Source of the DNA: Mimachlamys varia
Lineage: Eukaryota; Mollusca; Bivalvia; Pectinida; Pectinidae
Reading direction: 5' to 3'
Assembly: GCA_947623455.1 (NCBI GenBank)
Contig: OX392538.1
Coordinates: forward strand, 28,767,001-28,831,000
Length of the DNA: 64,000 nt
The position numbers and the translations under genes were made by a program. Positions 35,935 to 47,717 of this stretch are shown here, piece by piece. Within the stretch, counting starts at the first letter, position 1. Every line of letters begins with the position of its first letter. A model generated the notes under the pieces. The model was not told the DNA's origin. It searched no databases and saw only the letters and a list, made by a program, of their open reading frames with translations.

Positions 35935-36407
35935 TAGCGTATTCCATTTATCGGAACCTTCTAGATGTGCCAACTTGGAACTGGTCTGCTAAATGGAACA
36001 GGACATGCCAAATTCCATTCCTGTGGGTGAAAATATAATAATCGAAAATGAAAAAGGAACAACTTTTCCGGAAATAACCAAAATGGTTCCGTCACAAAAT
36101 CCGCAAGGCAATGCGAGTAATCCCTTTTATTTACACATTTTACACACTATGATGCCACTTGGAGATGGTAGTGATATATTTTACTGATGAAATGCTGTTT
36201 AACTGGTTATAGTTAGGTCTATTTACAATTTATTGAACATTTGAAACGAAAACCTTTCACTGGCCGCCATATTGGATCCAACTTGGTACCCTCAAATGAG
36301 ACGTTCCAGACGAACCGGTTCGCTCCAGCGGAACGTCATGTGCCATTTAGCGGAACGTCTGGTTCGTTCCGGAACAACCGGAACGTTCCGCTAAATGGAA
36401 CACGCTA
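35935..36407. mobile_element. MITE with ~27 bp TIRs (473 bp)
   Basis: The left end TAGCGTATTCCATTTATCGG and right end CCGCTAAATGGAACACGCTA are inverted repeats with 2 mismatches over 20 bases, continuing into GAACCTT/AACGTTC. Additional GAACGT/ACGTTCC words cluster near the right end. A 64-codon frame inside lacks signals. The target duplication is uncertain (TA or TAG). Confidence 0.65.
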
Positions 36408-36550
36408 TAGGTGTTAAAAATATCTTCAATATTTTAAATTTAGATTGTTATGTTAAAGTTCTGATCATCGTTATCAGTGCATATTCATTGAAAATTTCTA
36501 AAACGTGTATGGCAATTGAATATTTCCCTCAATTTATGTAAAATCTTTAG
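36408..36550 (+). repeat. Family K fragment
   Basis: GTGTTAAAAATATCTTCAAT and CAATTGAATATTTCCCTCAA match family K. It lies directly beside the MITE, so the MITE probably landed in a K unit. Confidence 0.6.
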
Positions 36551-37054
36551 AGTCTAAAGAAGAGTAAATTTGGTAAGAGATTAACATTTTGGCCTCTCCG
36601 AAACTGGTTTCTATACACATGAAAAGCTAGCTTTACAGGAAGTGTGAAATTCGAACAATAGCACATGAGGGAAAAAAGCAAAAAATCTAAACAAATGACC
36701 TATGCTGAGACACAGATAATTTTACTATCAAATATGTAATCTTTAATTTTAGAAAGATCTTAGGAAAAAAATTCCTATTTGCAGGGGTCAATTTTTGGGT
36801 TAAAAATAGTGATTTTTTGCCTTTTTTAGTTATTTTCGATGTGGTTACCATGGTTTTCAAACAAGAAGCATACATAGAAAAAAAACAAGTTTATTTAAGG
36901 AATGAAATTTATTTTTTAAACATTCATGAGGTCATAATAACATTGGCTTCTGGATATATTCTATGAATCGTGTAAGCGATTCATACCTCAATGGATAAAG
37001 TGAGATAACTCATTCTAACTCATAACTAAAAGAAATCAAGAATTCATTCCACTT
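36551..37054. other. No feature recognised
   Basis: AT-rich sequence leading into the ~1.2 kb tandem duplication. No coding support. Confidence 0.3.
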
Positions 37055-39794
37055 GATTATCTCCCTTTGTTGATATTTTGAGAGCAGAATTGGTTAAAAT
37101 TCATCTGTCAGGAAAATTCATTTTACTCTGTAACCGTTCACAGGAGACCGATACCCCATTTTGTTCATTGTGTAATTTTCCAGACAACTAAAGGGTTTAT
37201 TTCAATTTTGGGAAAGACAAAGTGATGTTTAACCAGTGCCCAAATTCAATTTTTAAAGAAAAAAGAACTTTTTATACTTGTTTCATATTACCATTGATTC
37301 ATTTTACAGCTTTAAACTTAGAAAAATGTTCTAAATCATTCAAAAATCCTATAAATCCTCAATGAATAAAGGGAGATAACTCATTCTTACTCATAACTAA
37401 AAGAAATCTAGAATTCATTCCACTTGGGGAATTGGACCAGAAAAGATGTCTCATTTATTTTCATGGTTTACTAATATATCACTCACAGGATATCTTCTCG
37501 ATACATTTAGACAAGATTTCAGACTTTTTCACATCGGTTCAGTGTACGGTATCCATGGAAACCCTAGTATTTATTGAAAAATAGGTAAAATATCTGTTTT
37601 CAATCAAATTGTGCTCTTTTATATATATTTTTTTCAGTTTATTCAGTCATATATTCAGTATTCAATATATTATTCAATTAAACTCAGTTATTACATGTAC
37701 AGTATATATGTGGTACATACATGTAATTGTAAGTAGATTCTAATCCATCATTGGCAAGACAACCAATAATCCTTTAAGGTCGTTGGTGTTTGAATCAGCC
37801 TAATGACAGTTTTAGGAAAGTTAATGATGTCTTTTATCAATTTCCATAATTACAGATGAAGAAAAACATTTTTTAATGGAATTTGATTTTTACAATTTTT
37901 GGCAATCACTCTCATTTCTAAGCTTGGGGATTTAGCTAATAAAGGATGCTTATGGTGGCATTTATCTGATTTTTCACATTTTCTGGCATTTTCATGGTGT
38001 AAATCGGCTACGTGAAGTGTTTGTTGCCAGATTGTTGTTATGATGCGGGTTTCCTGGTGGCCATTTTGATATCAGCAAGTATTGATGATGTCATAGATGC
38101 CCAATGATGACGTCACAGTAACTATGACGTCATCATACAGTGTATAAGGCAAAAACATCACATTATACCTAAACTTTTTTGTTTTTCACATGCGTATGAT
38201 CTCAAATCATCCTGTTTCACCCATAATGAAATTTTATTCATGAAAACTACACATTTATTGAAGTTTTCATTTTTCAGATTATCTCCCTTTGTTGATATTT
38301 TGAGAGCAGAATTGATTAAAATTCATCTGTCAGGGAAATTTATTTTACTCTGTAACCGTTCAAAGGAGAAAGGACACCAATACCCCATTTTTAGCTCACC
38401 TGGTCCAAAGGACCAAGGTGAGCTTATGCGATACCGTGGCGTCCGTCGTCCGTCGTCCGTCCGTCGTCCGTCGTCCGTCGTCCGTCCGTCAACAATTGAC
38501 TTCTTCTTTATAACCACTGATCGGAATTTGACCAAATTTGGTCAGAAGCATCCCTATGGGGTGGGGACTCAAAATTGTACAAATGGTTGGGCTGACCCCC
38601 CAGGGGCCTGGGGGGCGGGGCCAAAAGGGGTCAATTTGGCTATTTGATATAAACGACTTCTTCTCTGAAACCGAGCAATGTATATTGCTCATATTTGGCT
38701 GGTAGTATTACTATGGGTTGGGGATTCAAAATTGTACAAATGGTGGGGCTGACCCCCCAGGGGCCTGGGGGGCGGGGCCAAAAGGGTAAGTTGGCTATAT
38801 TGATATAAACGACTTCTTCTCTGAAACCCAGTAATATATATCGCTCATATTTGGCTGGTAGCATCACTATTGAGTGGGGATTCAAAATTGTACAAATGGT
38901 GGGGCTGACCCCCAAGGGGCCTGGGGGGCGGGGTCAAAAGGGGTCAATTTGGCTATATTGATATAAACGATTTCTTCTCTGAAACCCAGTAATGTATATC
39001 GCTTATATTTGCCTGGTAGCATTACCATGGGGTTTGGATTCAAAATTGTATAAATGGTGGGGCTGATCCCCCAGGGGCCTGAGGGGCGGGGCCAAAAGGA
39101 GTCAATTTGGCTATAATGATAAAAATGACTTCTTCTCTGAAACCAAGCAATGGATATTATTCATATTTGCCTGGTATCATCACTATGGGATTAGGATTCA
39201 AAATTATATGATTATGATCATTGAGGGGCCTGAGGGGTGGGGCCAAAAGGGGCACATTAGACAATATTGGTATAAATGATCTCTTTCCTGAAACTAAGCA
39301 ATGTATGACATCTATATTCTAGTGGTAGAATCCAAAGGTTGCTTGAATTCAAATTTATACAAATGTTTTGGTAACCTCGATCACAATCATGGATTTAGAT
39401 ATGACCCCAGGGTCTGCCACGCCCTTGCAACTTGACTCCTGACTCATAACTTTTAAACGGCTGAGATCCCCACCCCAAAACTATATATACAATTGCTGGG
39501 CATTAAGAGACAATCACAATTATGATTTTATATTTGACTCCAGGGTCTGCCACGCCCTTGAAACTTGACTCCTGAGTCATAACTTTTAAATGGTTGAGAT
39601 CCCCACCCCAAAACTACATATACAATTACTAGGAATTAAGAGATAATCACAATCATGGTTTTTGATTTGGCCCTGGGGTCTGCCACACCCTTTTAATTTG
39701 ACCCCTGAGTCATAACTTTTAAACGGTTGAGATCCCCACCCCAAAACTATATATACAATTACTGGGCATTAAGAGATGATCACAATCATGGTTT

Positions 39795-41786
39795 TTAGTC
39801 CCCCACCGGAATCCGGGGGGGACTATAGGTTTGCGTTGTGTCCGTCCGTCCGTCCGTCCTTCCGCACACTATTTGTCCGGGCTCTATCTCCCATACTATA
39901 AGACACTGGAACTTCATACTAAGTGTGTGGGTTCCCTGTGGGAAGGCGGTGTGTCGCATACAAAAACCGGGTCACTGTGACCTATATTTTGACCTCTGAC
40001 CTACATTAAAGAAAAAGCTTGTCCGGGCTCTATCTCCTACACTATAAAGCACTAGAACTTAATACTTAGTAGTATTGTTCCTTGTGGGAAAACGGTGTGT
40101 CGCGTACAAAAACCGGGTCACAGTGACCTATATTTTGACCTCTGACCTACATTAAAGAAAAAGCTTGTCCGGGCTCTATCTCCTACACTATAAAGCACTA
40201 GAACTTAATACTTGGTAGTATGGTTCCTTGTGGGAAGGCAGTGTGTCGCGTATAAAAACCAGGTCACAGTGACCTATATTTTGACCTCTGACCTACATTA
40301 AAGAAAAAGCTTGTCCGGGCTCTATCTCCTACACTATAAAGCACTAGAACTTAATACTTAGTAGTATTGTTCTCTGTGGGAAGGCAGTGTGTCGCGTACA
40401 AAAACCGGGTCAATGTGACCTTTATTTTGCTATATTTTGACCTCTGACCTACATTAAAGTAAAAGCTTGTCCGGGCTCTATCTCCTACACTATAAAGCAC
40501 TAGAACTTAATACTTGGTAGTATGGTTCCCCGTGGGAAGGCGGTGTGTCTCGTACCAAAACCGGGTCACTGTGACCTATATTTTGACCTCTGACCTACAT
40601 TAAAGAAAAAGCTTGTCCGGGCTCTATCTCCTACACTATAAAGCACTAGAACTTAATACTTGGTAGTATGGTTCCCCGTGGGAAGGTGGTGTGTCGCGTA
40701 CCAAAACCGGGTCACTGTGACCTATATTTTGACCTCTGACCTATATTAAAGAAAGAAAAATTTGTCCAGGTTCTATCTCCTACACTATTAAGGATTAGAA
40801 CTTTATACTTGGTAGTATAGTTCTCTGTGGGAAGGCGGTGTGTCGCGTACCAAAACTGGGTCACTGTGACCTTTATTTTGCTATATTTTGACCTCTGACC
40901 TACATTAAAGTAAAAGTTTGTCCGGGCTCTATCTCCTACACTATTAAGGATTATAACTTTGTACTTGGTAGTATAGTTCCCTATGGGAAGGCGGTGTGTC
41001 GCGTAACAAAACCGGGTCACAGTGACCTATATTTTGACCTCTGACCTACGTTACACAAATACCTTGTCCGGGCTCTATCTCCTACACTATAAAGCACTAG
41101 AACTTAATACTTGGTAGTATGGTTCCCCGTGGGAAGATGGGTGTGTCGTGTACCAAAACTGGGTCACTGTGACATTTATTTCGACAGTTATTCAAGCTAT
41201 GCACAACACAAGCAAAGTTACATAAGTGTACAAACATTCTTGTTGTTGGAGATTTCAACATGGACTTCGCAAAGATGGACAGCCTTCAAAAATCTTGTAA
41301 ACTTCACCAACAACTGACCACGCCTACCCATTGCCTTGGAGGAATTCTTGACTTGGTCTTCTCATCCAAATTATTCCCAGTGACAAACAAACCTGTGTTC
41401 TTCTCAGATCACCATTTAATCAATATACAGTACTGTTGAATTCAATGTAAGCATAACAAACAACATCTTGTTATTATTATTACAATTTCATGTCTATTGC
41501 AGTAAAACCTGTCTATAAAGGATACCCAATAGAAAAACTAAAGGTGTCCTTCATAGACTTGTGTCCTTTATATAGAGATCATTTATAGAGTATACCTACA
41601 GTGTACATGGATTTAGTGAGAATGGGATGGTTCCTGTATAGAAGCGGGTCTCTGTAAACTACATCTTCACCTTTCAATACATTGAAGAAAATACATGACC
41701 TTATTGCATCTCGAGATTCACACTCATTGCTATTGGATCTCGAGATAACAACCCGGTGGGGGACTGTAATTCGTTGAATTATCTTG
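39795..41786 (+). mobile_element. Family E2 element, 1,992 bp, nested insertion
   Basis: The 5' end TTAGTCCCCCACCGGAATCC is followed by a GTCC simple repeat and nine ~147 bp monomers (GTCCGGGCTCTATCTCC to GACCTCTGACCTACATT) ending near 41170. An endonuclease-like coding fragment and ~350 bp of other sequence follow. The 3' motif CCGGTGGGGGACT is the exact inverse of AGTCCCCCACCGG. The hairpin TAATTC-GTT-GAATTA, then T and CTTG, form the end. Removing 1,992 bases restores CATGGTTTTTGATTTGG, which is present intact at several D monomers. Confidence 0.8.
41230..41436 (+). pseudogene. Endonuclease (EEP-fold) fragment
   Basis: The frame reads TNILVVGDFNMDFAKMDSLQ, then LHQQLTTPTHCLGGILDLVF and PVFFSDHHLINIQ, ending at TGA 41437. 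GDFN and SDHH at the expected distance are the catalytic signatures of the exonuclease-endonuclease-phosphatase fold. Helentron-type elements carry such a domain at the C-terminus of their RepHel protein, and non-LTR retrotransposons carry one at their N-terminus. Its place just before the E 3' end favours the former, and its sequence style is compatible with both. Neighbouring frames upstream suggest a frameshift. It is a fragment only. Confidence 0.6.
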
Positions 41787-43853
41787 TTGATTTGGCCCTG
41801 GGGTCTGCCACACCCTTTTAATTTGACCCCTGAGTCATAACTTTTAAACGGTTGAGATCCCCACCCCAAAACTATATATACAATTGCTGGGCATTATCAG
41901 ATGATCACAATCATGGTTTATGTTTTGACCCCAGGGTTTGCCACGCCCTTGTAAATTGACTTCGGAGTCATAACTTTTAAACAGTTGAGATCCCCACCCC
42001 AAAACTATATATACAATTGCTCGGCATTAAGAGACAATCACAATCATGATTTCATATTTGATCCAAGGGTCTGCCACACCCTTGCAAATTGACTACTGAG
42101 TCGTAACTTTTGAATGGTCGAGATCCCCACCCCGAAACTATACATACAATTACTGGGCATTAAGAGATGATCACAATCATGGTTTTTGATTTGGCCCTGG
42201 GGTCTGCCACACCCTTTTAATTTGACCCCTGAGTCATAACTTTTAAACGGTTGAGATCCCCACCCCAAAACTATATATACAATTGCTGGGCATTATCAGA
42301 TGATCACAATCATGGTTTATGTTTTGACCCCAGGGTTTGCCACGCCCTTGTAAATTGACTTCGGAGTCATAACTTTTAAACAGTTGAGATCCCCACCCCA
42401 AAACTATATATACAATTGCTCGGCATTAAGAGACAATCACAATCATGATTTCATATTTGATCCAAGGGTCTGCCACACCCTTGCAAATTGACTACTGAGT
42501 CGTAACTTTTGAATGGTCGAGATCCCCACCCCGAAACTATACATACAATTACTGGGCATTAAGAGATGATCACAATCATGGTTTTTGATTTGGCCCTGGG
42601 GTCTGCCACACCCTTTTAATTTGACCCCTGAGTCATAACTTTTAAACGGTTGAGATCCCCACCCCAAAACTATATATACAATTACTGGGCATTAAGAGAT
42701 GATCACAATCATGGTTTTTGATTTGGCCCTGGGGTCTGCCACACCCTTTTAATTTGACCCCTGAGTCATAACTTTTAAACGGTTGAGATCCCCACCCCAA
42801 AACTATATATACAATTGCTGGGCATTATCAGATGATCACAATCATGGTTTATGTTTTGACCCCAGGGTTTGCCACGCCCTTGTAAATTGACTTCGGAGTC
42901 ATAACTTTTAAACGGTTGAGATCCCCACCCCAAAACTATATATACAATTGCTCGGCATTAAGAGACAATCACAATCATGATTTCATATTTGATCCAAGGG
43001 TCTGCCACACCCTTGCAAATTGACTACTGAGTCGTAACTTTTGAATGGTCGAGATCCCCACCCCGAAACTATACATACAATTACTGGGCATTAAGAGATG
43101 ATCACAATCATGGTTTTTGATTTGGCCCTGGGGTCTGCCACACCCTTTTAATTTGACCCCTGAGTCATAACTTTTAAACGGTTGAGATCCCCACCCCAAA
43201 ACTATACATACAATTACTGGGCATAAAGAGATGATCACAATCATGGTTTTTGATTTGGCCCTGGTTTAGCTATATTGATATTAGCGACTTCTTCTCCATA
43301 ACCACTGATTGGAAATCAGCCTTATTTGGCAGGAAGCATCTTCAGGTGACCAGGATTCAAAATTGTACTTATGGTGGGACTGACCCCCCAGGGGGCTGAG
43401 GGTTTGGGCCAAAAAGGGTTATTTAGCTATATTGGTTTAAGCGACTTCTTCTTCATAATTACTGTTTCAAAATCAACCTTATTTGGCAGGAAGCATCCTA
43501 GGTGCCCAGGATTCAAAATTGTACTAAAGGTAGGACTGACCCCCTAGGGGGCTGATGGCGGGGCCAAAAAGGGTTATTTATCTATATCATGGTTTAAGCG
43601 ACTTCTTCTCCATAACCACTGATTGGAAATCAGCCTTATTTGGCAGGAAGCATCCCTAGGTGCTCAGGATTCAAAATTGTACTAATAGTGGGACTGACCC
43701 CCCAGGGGGCTGAGGGGCGGGTCAAAAAGAGTTATTTAGCTGTATTGATATTAGCGACTTCTTCTCCATAACCACTGATTGGAAATCAACCTTATTTGGT
43801 AGAAAGCATCCCTAGGTGCTTAGGATTCAAAATTGTACTAATGGTGGGACTAA

Positions 43854-43877
43854 CCCCCCCCCCCCCCCCCCCCCCCC
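43854..43877. repeat. C24 homopolymer
   Basis: A run of 24 C sits where other family A monomers have ACCCCCCAGGGGG, an expansion of about 18 bases. Confidence 0.8.
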
Positions 43878-45389
43878 AGGGGGCTGAGGAGCGGGGAAAA
43901 TATTTTACCATGATAACCTAGATACCAATATATCCAGGTGAGCGATACAGGCCCTCTGGGCCTCTTGTTTTCATTGTGTAATTTTCCAGACAACTAAAGG
44001 GTTTTATTTCAATTTTGGGAAAGACAAAGTGATGTTTAACCAGTGCCCAAATTCAATTTTTGAAGAAAAAAGAACTTTTCATACCTGTTTCATGTTAACA
44101 TTGATTCATTTTACAGCTTAAAACTTGGAAAAATGTTCTAAATCATTCTAAAATCCAATTAAACCTCAATGGATAAAGGGAAATAACTCATTCTAACTCG
44201 TAACTAAAAGAAATCTAGAATTCATTCCACTTGGGAAATTGGACCAGAAAAGATGTCTCATTTATTTTCATGGTTTACTAAGAGCATATCACTCACAGGA
44301 TATCTTCTCGATACATTTAGACAAGATTTCAGACTTTTTCACATCGGTTCATGATCAGTGTACAGTATCCATGGAAACCCTAGTATTTATTGAAAAATAG
44401 GTAAAATATCTGTTTTCAATCAAATTTTGCTCTTTTATATATATTTTTTTCAGTTGAATCAGCCTAATGACTGTTTTAGTAAAGTCAATGATGTCTATTA
44501 TCAATTTCCATAATTACAGATGAAGAAAAACAGTTTTTAATGGAATTTGATTTTTACAATTTTTGGCAATCACTCTCATTTCTATTAAGCTTCCATGGGG
44601 AAGCTAACAAAGGATGCTTATGGTGGCATTTATCTGATTTTTCACATTTTCTGGCATTTTCATGGAGTGAATCGGCTACGTGAAGTGTTTGTTGCCAGAT
44701 TGTTGTTATGATGCGGGTTTCCTGGTGGCCATTTTGATATCAGCAAGTATTGATGATGTCATAGATGCCCAATGATGACGTCGCAGTAACTATGACGTCA
44801 TCATACAATGTATAAGGCAAAAACATCACATTATCCCTAAACTTTTTTGTTTTTCACATGGGTATGATCTCAAATCATCCTGTTTCACCCATAATGAAAT
44901 TTTATTCATGAAAACTACACATTTATTGAAGTTTTCATTTTTCAGATTATCTCCCTTTGTTGATGAAGAAAAACATTTTTTAATTGAATTATAATCGGCT
45001 TGGTGAAGCCTTTGTTGCCAGATTGTTTTTATGATGCGGGTTTCCTGGTGATAATGTCATAGATACCCATTGACGACGTCACAGTAACTATGACATCATT
45101 ACATGTATATAAGGCAAAAAACATTAAAATTCATCTGTCAGGGAATTCATTTTACTCTGTAACCGTTCAAGGGAGAAAGGAAACCGATACACCATTTTGT
45201 TCATTGTGTCATTTTCCAGACAACTAAAGGGTTTTATTTCAATTTTGGGAAAGACAAAGTGATGTATAGTATTGACAACATACATTTTACTCAAACTGAT
45301 ATTGACATCAAATTAGCCAAATGCTTAAAAAGACTGCTTACACTGTTTCAGCTCCATTACTTCTGGAAAAACAGCTTTAGTAATGTCTA

Positions 45390-46055
45390 TCTATGCCTAT
45401 AGATTTATTAAGCACTGAAGGTAAAGTTTTTGAACAAGTAATTATCAAGTAAATACTTTTTAAGATATATGGTAAATAAAATTAAATGAAATAGTCATTG
45501 CTATGAACTCATTGAACTCGCAAATAAGAACATGAAAAATTTTGAAATATATTTTTCGATTTTGAAAACGGTCACCTTTAGGTCGAAACGGGCCAATATG
45601 CGCCATACCACTTTAGAAATCATACTTGCCATGTTTCTTGTGATATTTCCAAGGTTTTGAAAACCTATGGTATAAATGGAACACTTTTAAATTGGTTATC
45701 TTAATTATTACGTACAGAATTTTCACCAATTCGTCTTCATACACAATGATTCTTCTAATACTAAAATAACTAATGCTGGTGACCACAAGGTTCTGTCCTA
45801 GGTCCTCTTCTAATTCTCCTGTAAATTAACAATATTACGGATAACCTCGTCTGTCTCTCCTGTCTATTTGCTGGTGAAACTTCCCTAACAGTATCTTCTT
45901 CTGAATTTAAACTAGAAACTACAACTTTTTGTCTAACAAAACTGCTCACCATGTTTTTATATGTACCAGATAAACAAACCAAAGATTGAAATGGTTCAGA
46001 AATATCCGTAGCTTTTTGCCTTTAAACCCAGATAAATTATTATTTGGAAATGAGG
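45390..46055 (+). pseudogene. Decayed non-LTR reverse transcriptase fragment
   Basis: From 45393 one frame reads MPIDLLSTEGKVFEQVIIK, close to the RPISLLSxxGKVFE motif of non-LTR reverse transcriptases. After 45780 another frame reads QGSVLGPLLILL, then a stop, INNITDNLVCLSCLFAGETS, and LTVSSSEFKLE. PQGSVLGPLLF-Y-INDI and FADDTSL are the standard blocks. Here the catalytic FADD is FAGE, and several stops and frame changes are present. It is inactive. The clade cannot be decided from this piece. Confidence 0.7.
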
Positions 46056-46190
46056 ATTACTCGAGTGATGGAAATAAAGACTGGCCAGCAGTTCATATTG
46101 TGTACTCGTAGATTTACCTTAGAGGTCCCTCTTCTCTTCCTTATTCTGATATCTCGGGTTTTTCTCAAGTGGTATAACCGTGTACAATGT

Positions 46191-46216
46191 AGTATATATA
46201 TGTATATATATATATG
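46191..46216. repeat. TA-rich microsatellite
   Basis: A short run of TATATA interrupted by TG steps. Confidence 0.6.
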
Positions 46217-46629
46217 AAAATGGCAAACTTTCGCAAGTTCGGACGAGTATACGATGTGTGCGTGGGCTTGAATGAACACGAGTGAATGTGGAATTATGTG
46301 TGCGATCTTTTCGACAGACCTATGTACATAATGTATGCGTGTATATAAGATAAAATATTATAATAGGCATGTGATGGGCCATCGAGCTACAGTCGGTGCA
46401 GTGAAATAGGGTATTCAAGAAAAGACAGTTTGAAAAGGAGAAAAACACAAAGCCCATGATGAATTGGTGAACAATTGTAGAGTTGAATGCAACGATAAGT
46501 GCCAGGATATCACTGTACTGACTGTACTGGATGGTCCAGATCACTTGACCAAAGTATTGACGTATATTGTAAAAGTATTCTTAATGTATAATTATACAAG
46601 TGTAATGATAGACAAAGTGAATGTGTACA
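46217..46629. other. No feature recognised
   Basis: Open frames of 70-80 codons on both strands have no motifs or splice agreement. Confidence 0.3.
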
Positions 46630-47115
46630 AGCCACAACAGACCGGAACTTGGTACCACCACTCATATAGAACACAAAGGAAAGATCCACGACAGACCGGA
46701 ACTTAATTGGTACCACCACTCATATAGAACACAAAGGAATTCGAAAGATCCACGACAGACCGGAACTTGGTACCAACACTCTCACATAATTCACAAGAAC
46801 AGCATCAAGACAGTCTGGAACTTGGTACTTCCTATCACATAGAGCACACAAGGAGATTGCCATGATTAACCGGAACTTGGTACAACATCTCGCACAGATT
46901 AAAAAAGGGCAGCGGTACCACAGAGCTGGATACTTCCAACCACAATGAATTAACAAGGGCAGCGCCATTATAGACTGGAACTTGGAGCCAACAATCACAC
47001 AGAATACACAACTACATCACCACGACAGACCGGAACTTGGTATCACCAAACAAGGACATCGCCATAATAGACTGGAACTTGGTACCACCAATCACGCAGA
47101 ATACCCAGGGCAGTA
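46630..47115. repeat. Minisatellite with CAGACCGGAACTTGGTAC core
   Basis: About nine imperfect copies of a ~50-65 bp unit with GACCGGAACTTGGTAC followed by ACACCACTC/ATCACA and AGAACACAAAGG. Unit length is not a multiple of three and frames are broken, so it is non-coding. The open frames on both strands are by-products. Confidence 0.7.
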
Positions 47116-47310
47116 GAATACCTGTCCATGGCAAACTAGACGAAAAGGAACTCCATGATATAACAGGTAGTGTATATTATATAACTTGATCCTGAGTTCT
47201 CTTATATATTATATTTTTATATTTACATTCTACACTGACATTCACTCGATAACCATTGCACTGCAAACTAGAGTTATTTTCCGATAACTATACTTTAGAA
47301 CGTGCAAAAA

Positions 47311-47411
47311 TTCTATGACGTCGACAACAATACATGTGGGAGGAGCTATGCAAATTATCCCGTTCGAATCACAATTGTATGACGTCATTAACAATTGACA
47401 TGGGCGGAGCT
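47311..47411. repeat. Two-copy ~63 bp repeat with TGACGTC and GGAGCTA words
   Basis: TCTATGACGTCGACAACAAT with ATGTGGGAGGAGCTA is followed 63 bases later by TGTATGACGTCATTAACAAT with ATGGGCGGAGCTA. Between them is ATGCAAAT, identical to the POU octamer. It could be a promoter-proximal duplication for the small gene downstream, but this is only suggestive. Confidence 0.4.
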
Positions 47412-47552
47412 AGCTACAGCTTGTGCAAACTTCATGCTGTTACATCTATTGAACCGTTTTCACGTTTGTAAGTTTTGAAATGAAATATATGTCCGCAGAT
47501 GGGACTAAATTGAACAGAAAAGTTATGACCCATTTACAGAAAAATACTGTAA

Positions 47553-47717
47553 ATATAAGGATTAACGTTTGATTTTGTTTAGTTTATGAAATCATAAATC
47601 CAATGGAGCAGTCGGTAAATTTAACGTAAACGCTTTGCGTTTACGCAATTTACCTCGTGCTCTATTGGATTTATGATCTCATAAACTAAACAAAATCAAA
47701 GGTTAATCCTTAAATAT
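47553..47717. mobile_element. Fold-back MITE, ~165 bp
   Basis: ATATAAGGATTAACGTTTGA and onward is the near-perfect inverse of the segment ending TCAAAGGTTAATCCTTAAAT. The stem is about 70 bp with few mismatches. The apex is CGTAAACGC-TTT-GCGTTTACG. Confidence 0.75.

Larger units (their letters stand above)
39400..43263 (+). repeat. Family D array, ~133 bp monomers, 399 bp higher-order unit
   Basis: The monomer holds GAGTCATAACTTTTAAACGG, TTGAGATCCCCACCCCAAAA and GGGCATTAAGAGATGATCAC. Three monomer types (GGCCCTGGGG, GACCCCAGGG, GATCCAAGGG) repeat as a trimer. 42044-42268 and 42443-42667 are near-identical at an offset of 399, and another copy is at 42975. The array is interrupted by family E at 39795-41786. 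Confidence 0.75.
38391..43967 (+). mobile_element. Composite family A/D element, 5.58 kb, with E nested inside
   Basis: The 5' end TTAGCTCACCTGGTCCAAAG and CGTCCGTCGTCC repeat are followed by about five A-variant monomers (GACTTCTTCTCTGAAACC, to ~39390). A D-monomer array (to 43263, interrupted by E) and then four standard A monomers come next. CCAGGTGAGCGATACA, hairpin AGGCCCTCTGGGCCT and CTTG close it. Flanks CCCCATTT and TTTTCATTG match the uninterrupted units near 37155 and 45195 apart from one base. Confidence 0.75.
37055..45270 (+). repeat. ~1.2 kb tandem repeat, two units plus a partial third
   Basis: Unit 1 is 37055-38276. Unit 2 starts at 38277, is interrupted at 38391-43967 and resumes to 44943. 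Unit 3 (partial, internally deleted) is 44944-45270. Shared blocks: GATTATCTCCCTTTGTTGAT, TTACTCTGTAACCGTTCA, TTCATTGTGTAATTTTCCAG and CTGGTGGCCATTTTGATATC. Each unit also carries a TGATGACGTCA...TATGACGTCATCA inverted pair (degraded in unit 3). Unit 2 lacks ~150 bp found near 37640-37790 in unit 1. Confidence 0.75.

Noticed and set aside
35993..36187. 64-codon frame inside the MITE
   Set aside because: It starts within the left part of the element and shows no similarity to a transposase.
39880..43263. CRISPR-like regular arrays
   Set aside because: Units are 133-147 bp with no short repeat/spacer structure and the sequence is eukaryotic; these are transposon-borne tandem arrays.
46464..46998. 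Opposed open frames over the 46.6-47.1 kb minisatellite
   Set aside because: Repeat unit length is not a multiple of three and frames shift between units, so coding is unlikely.
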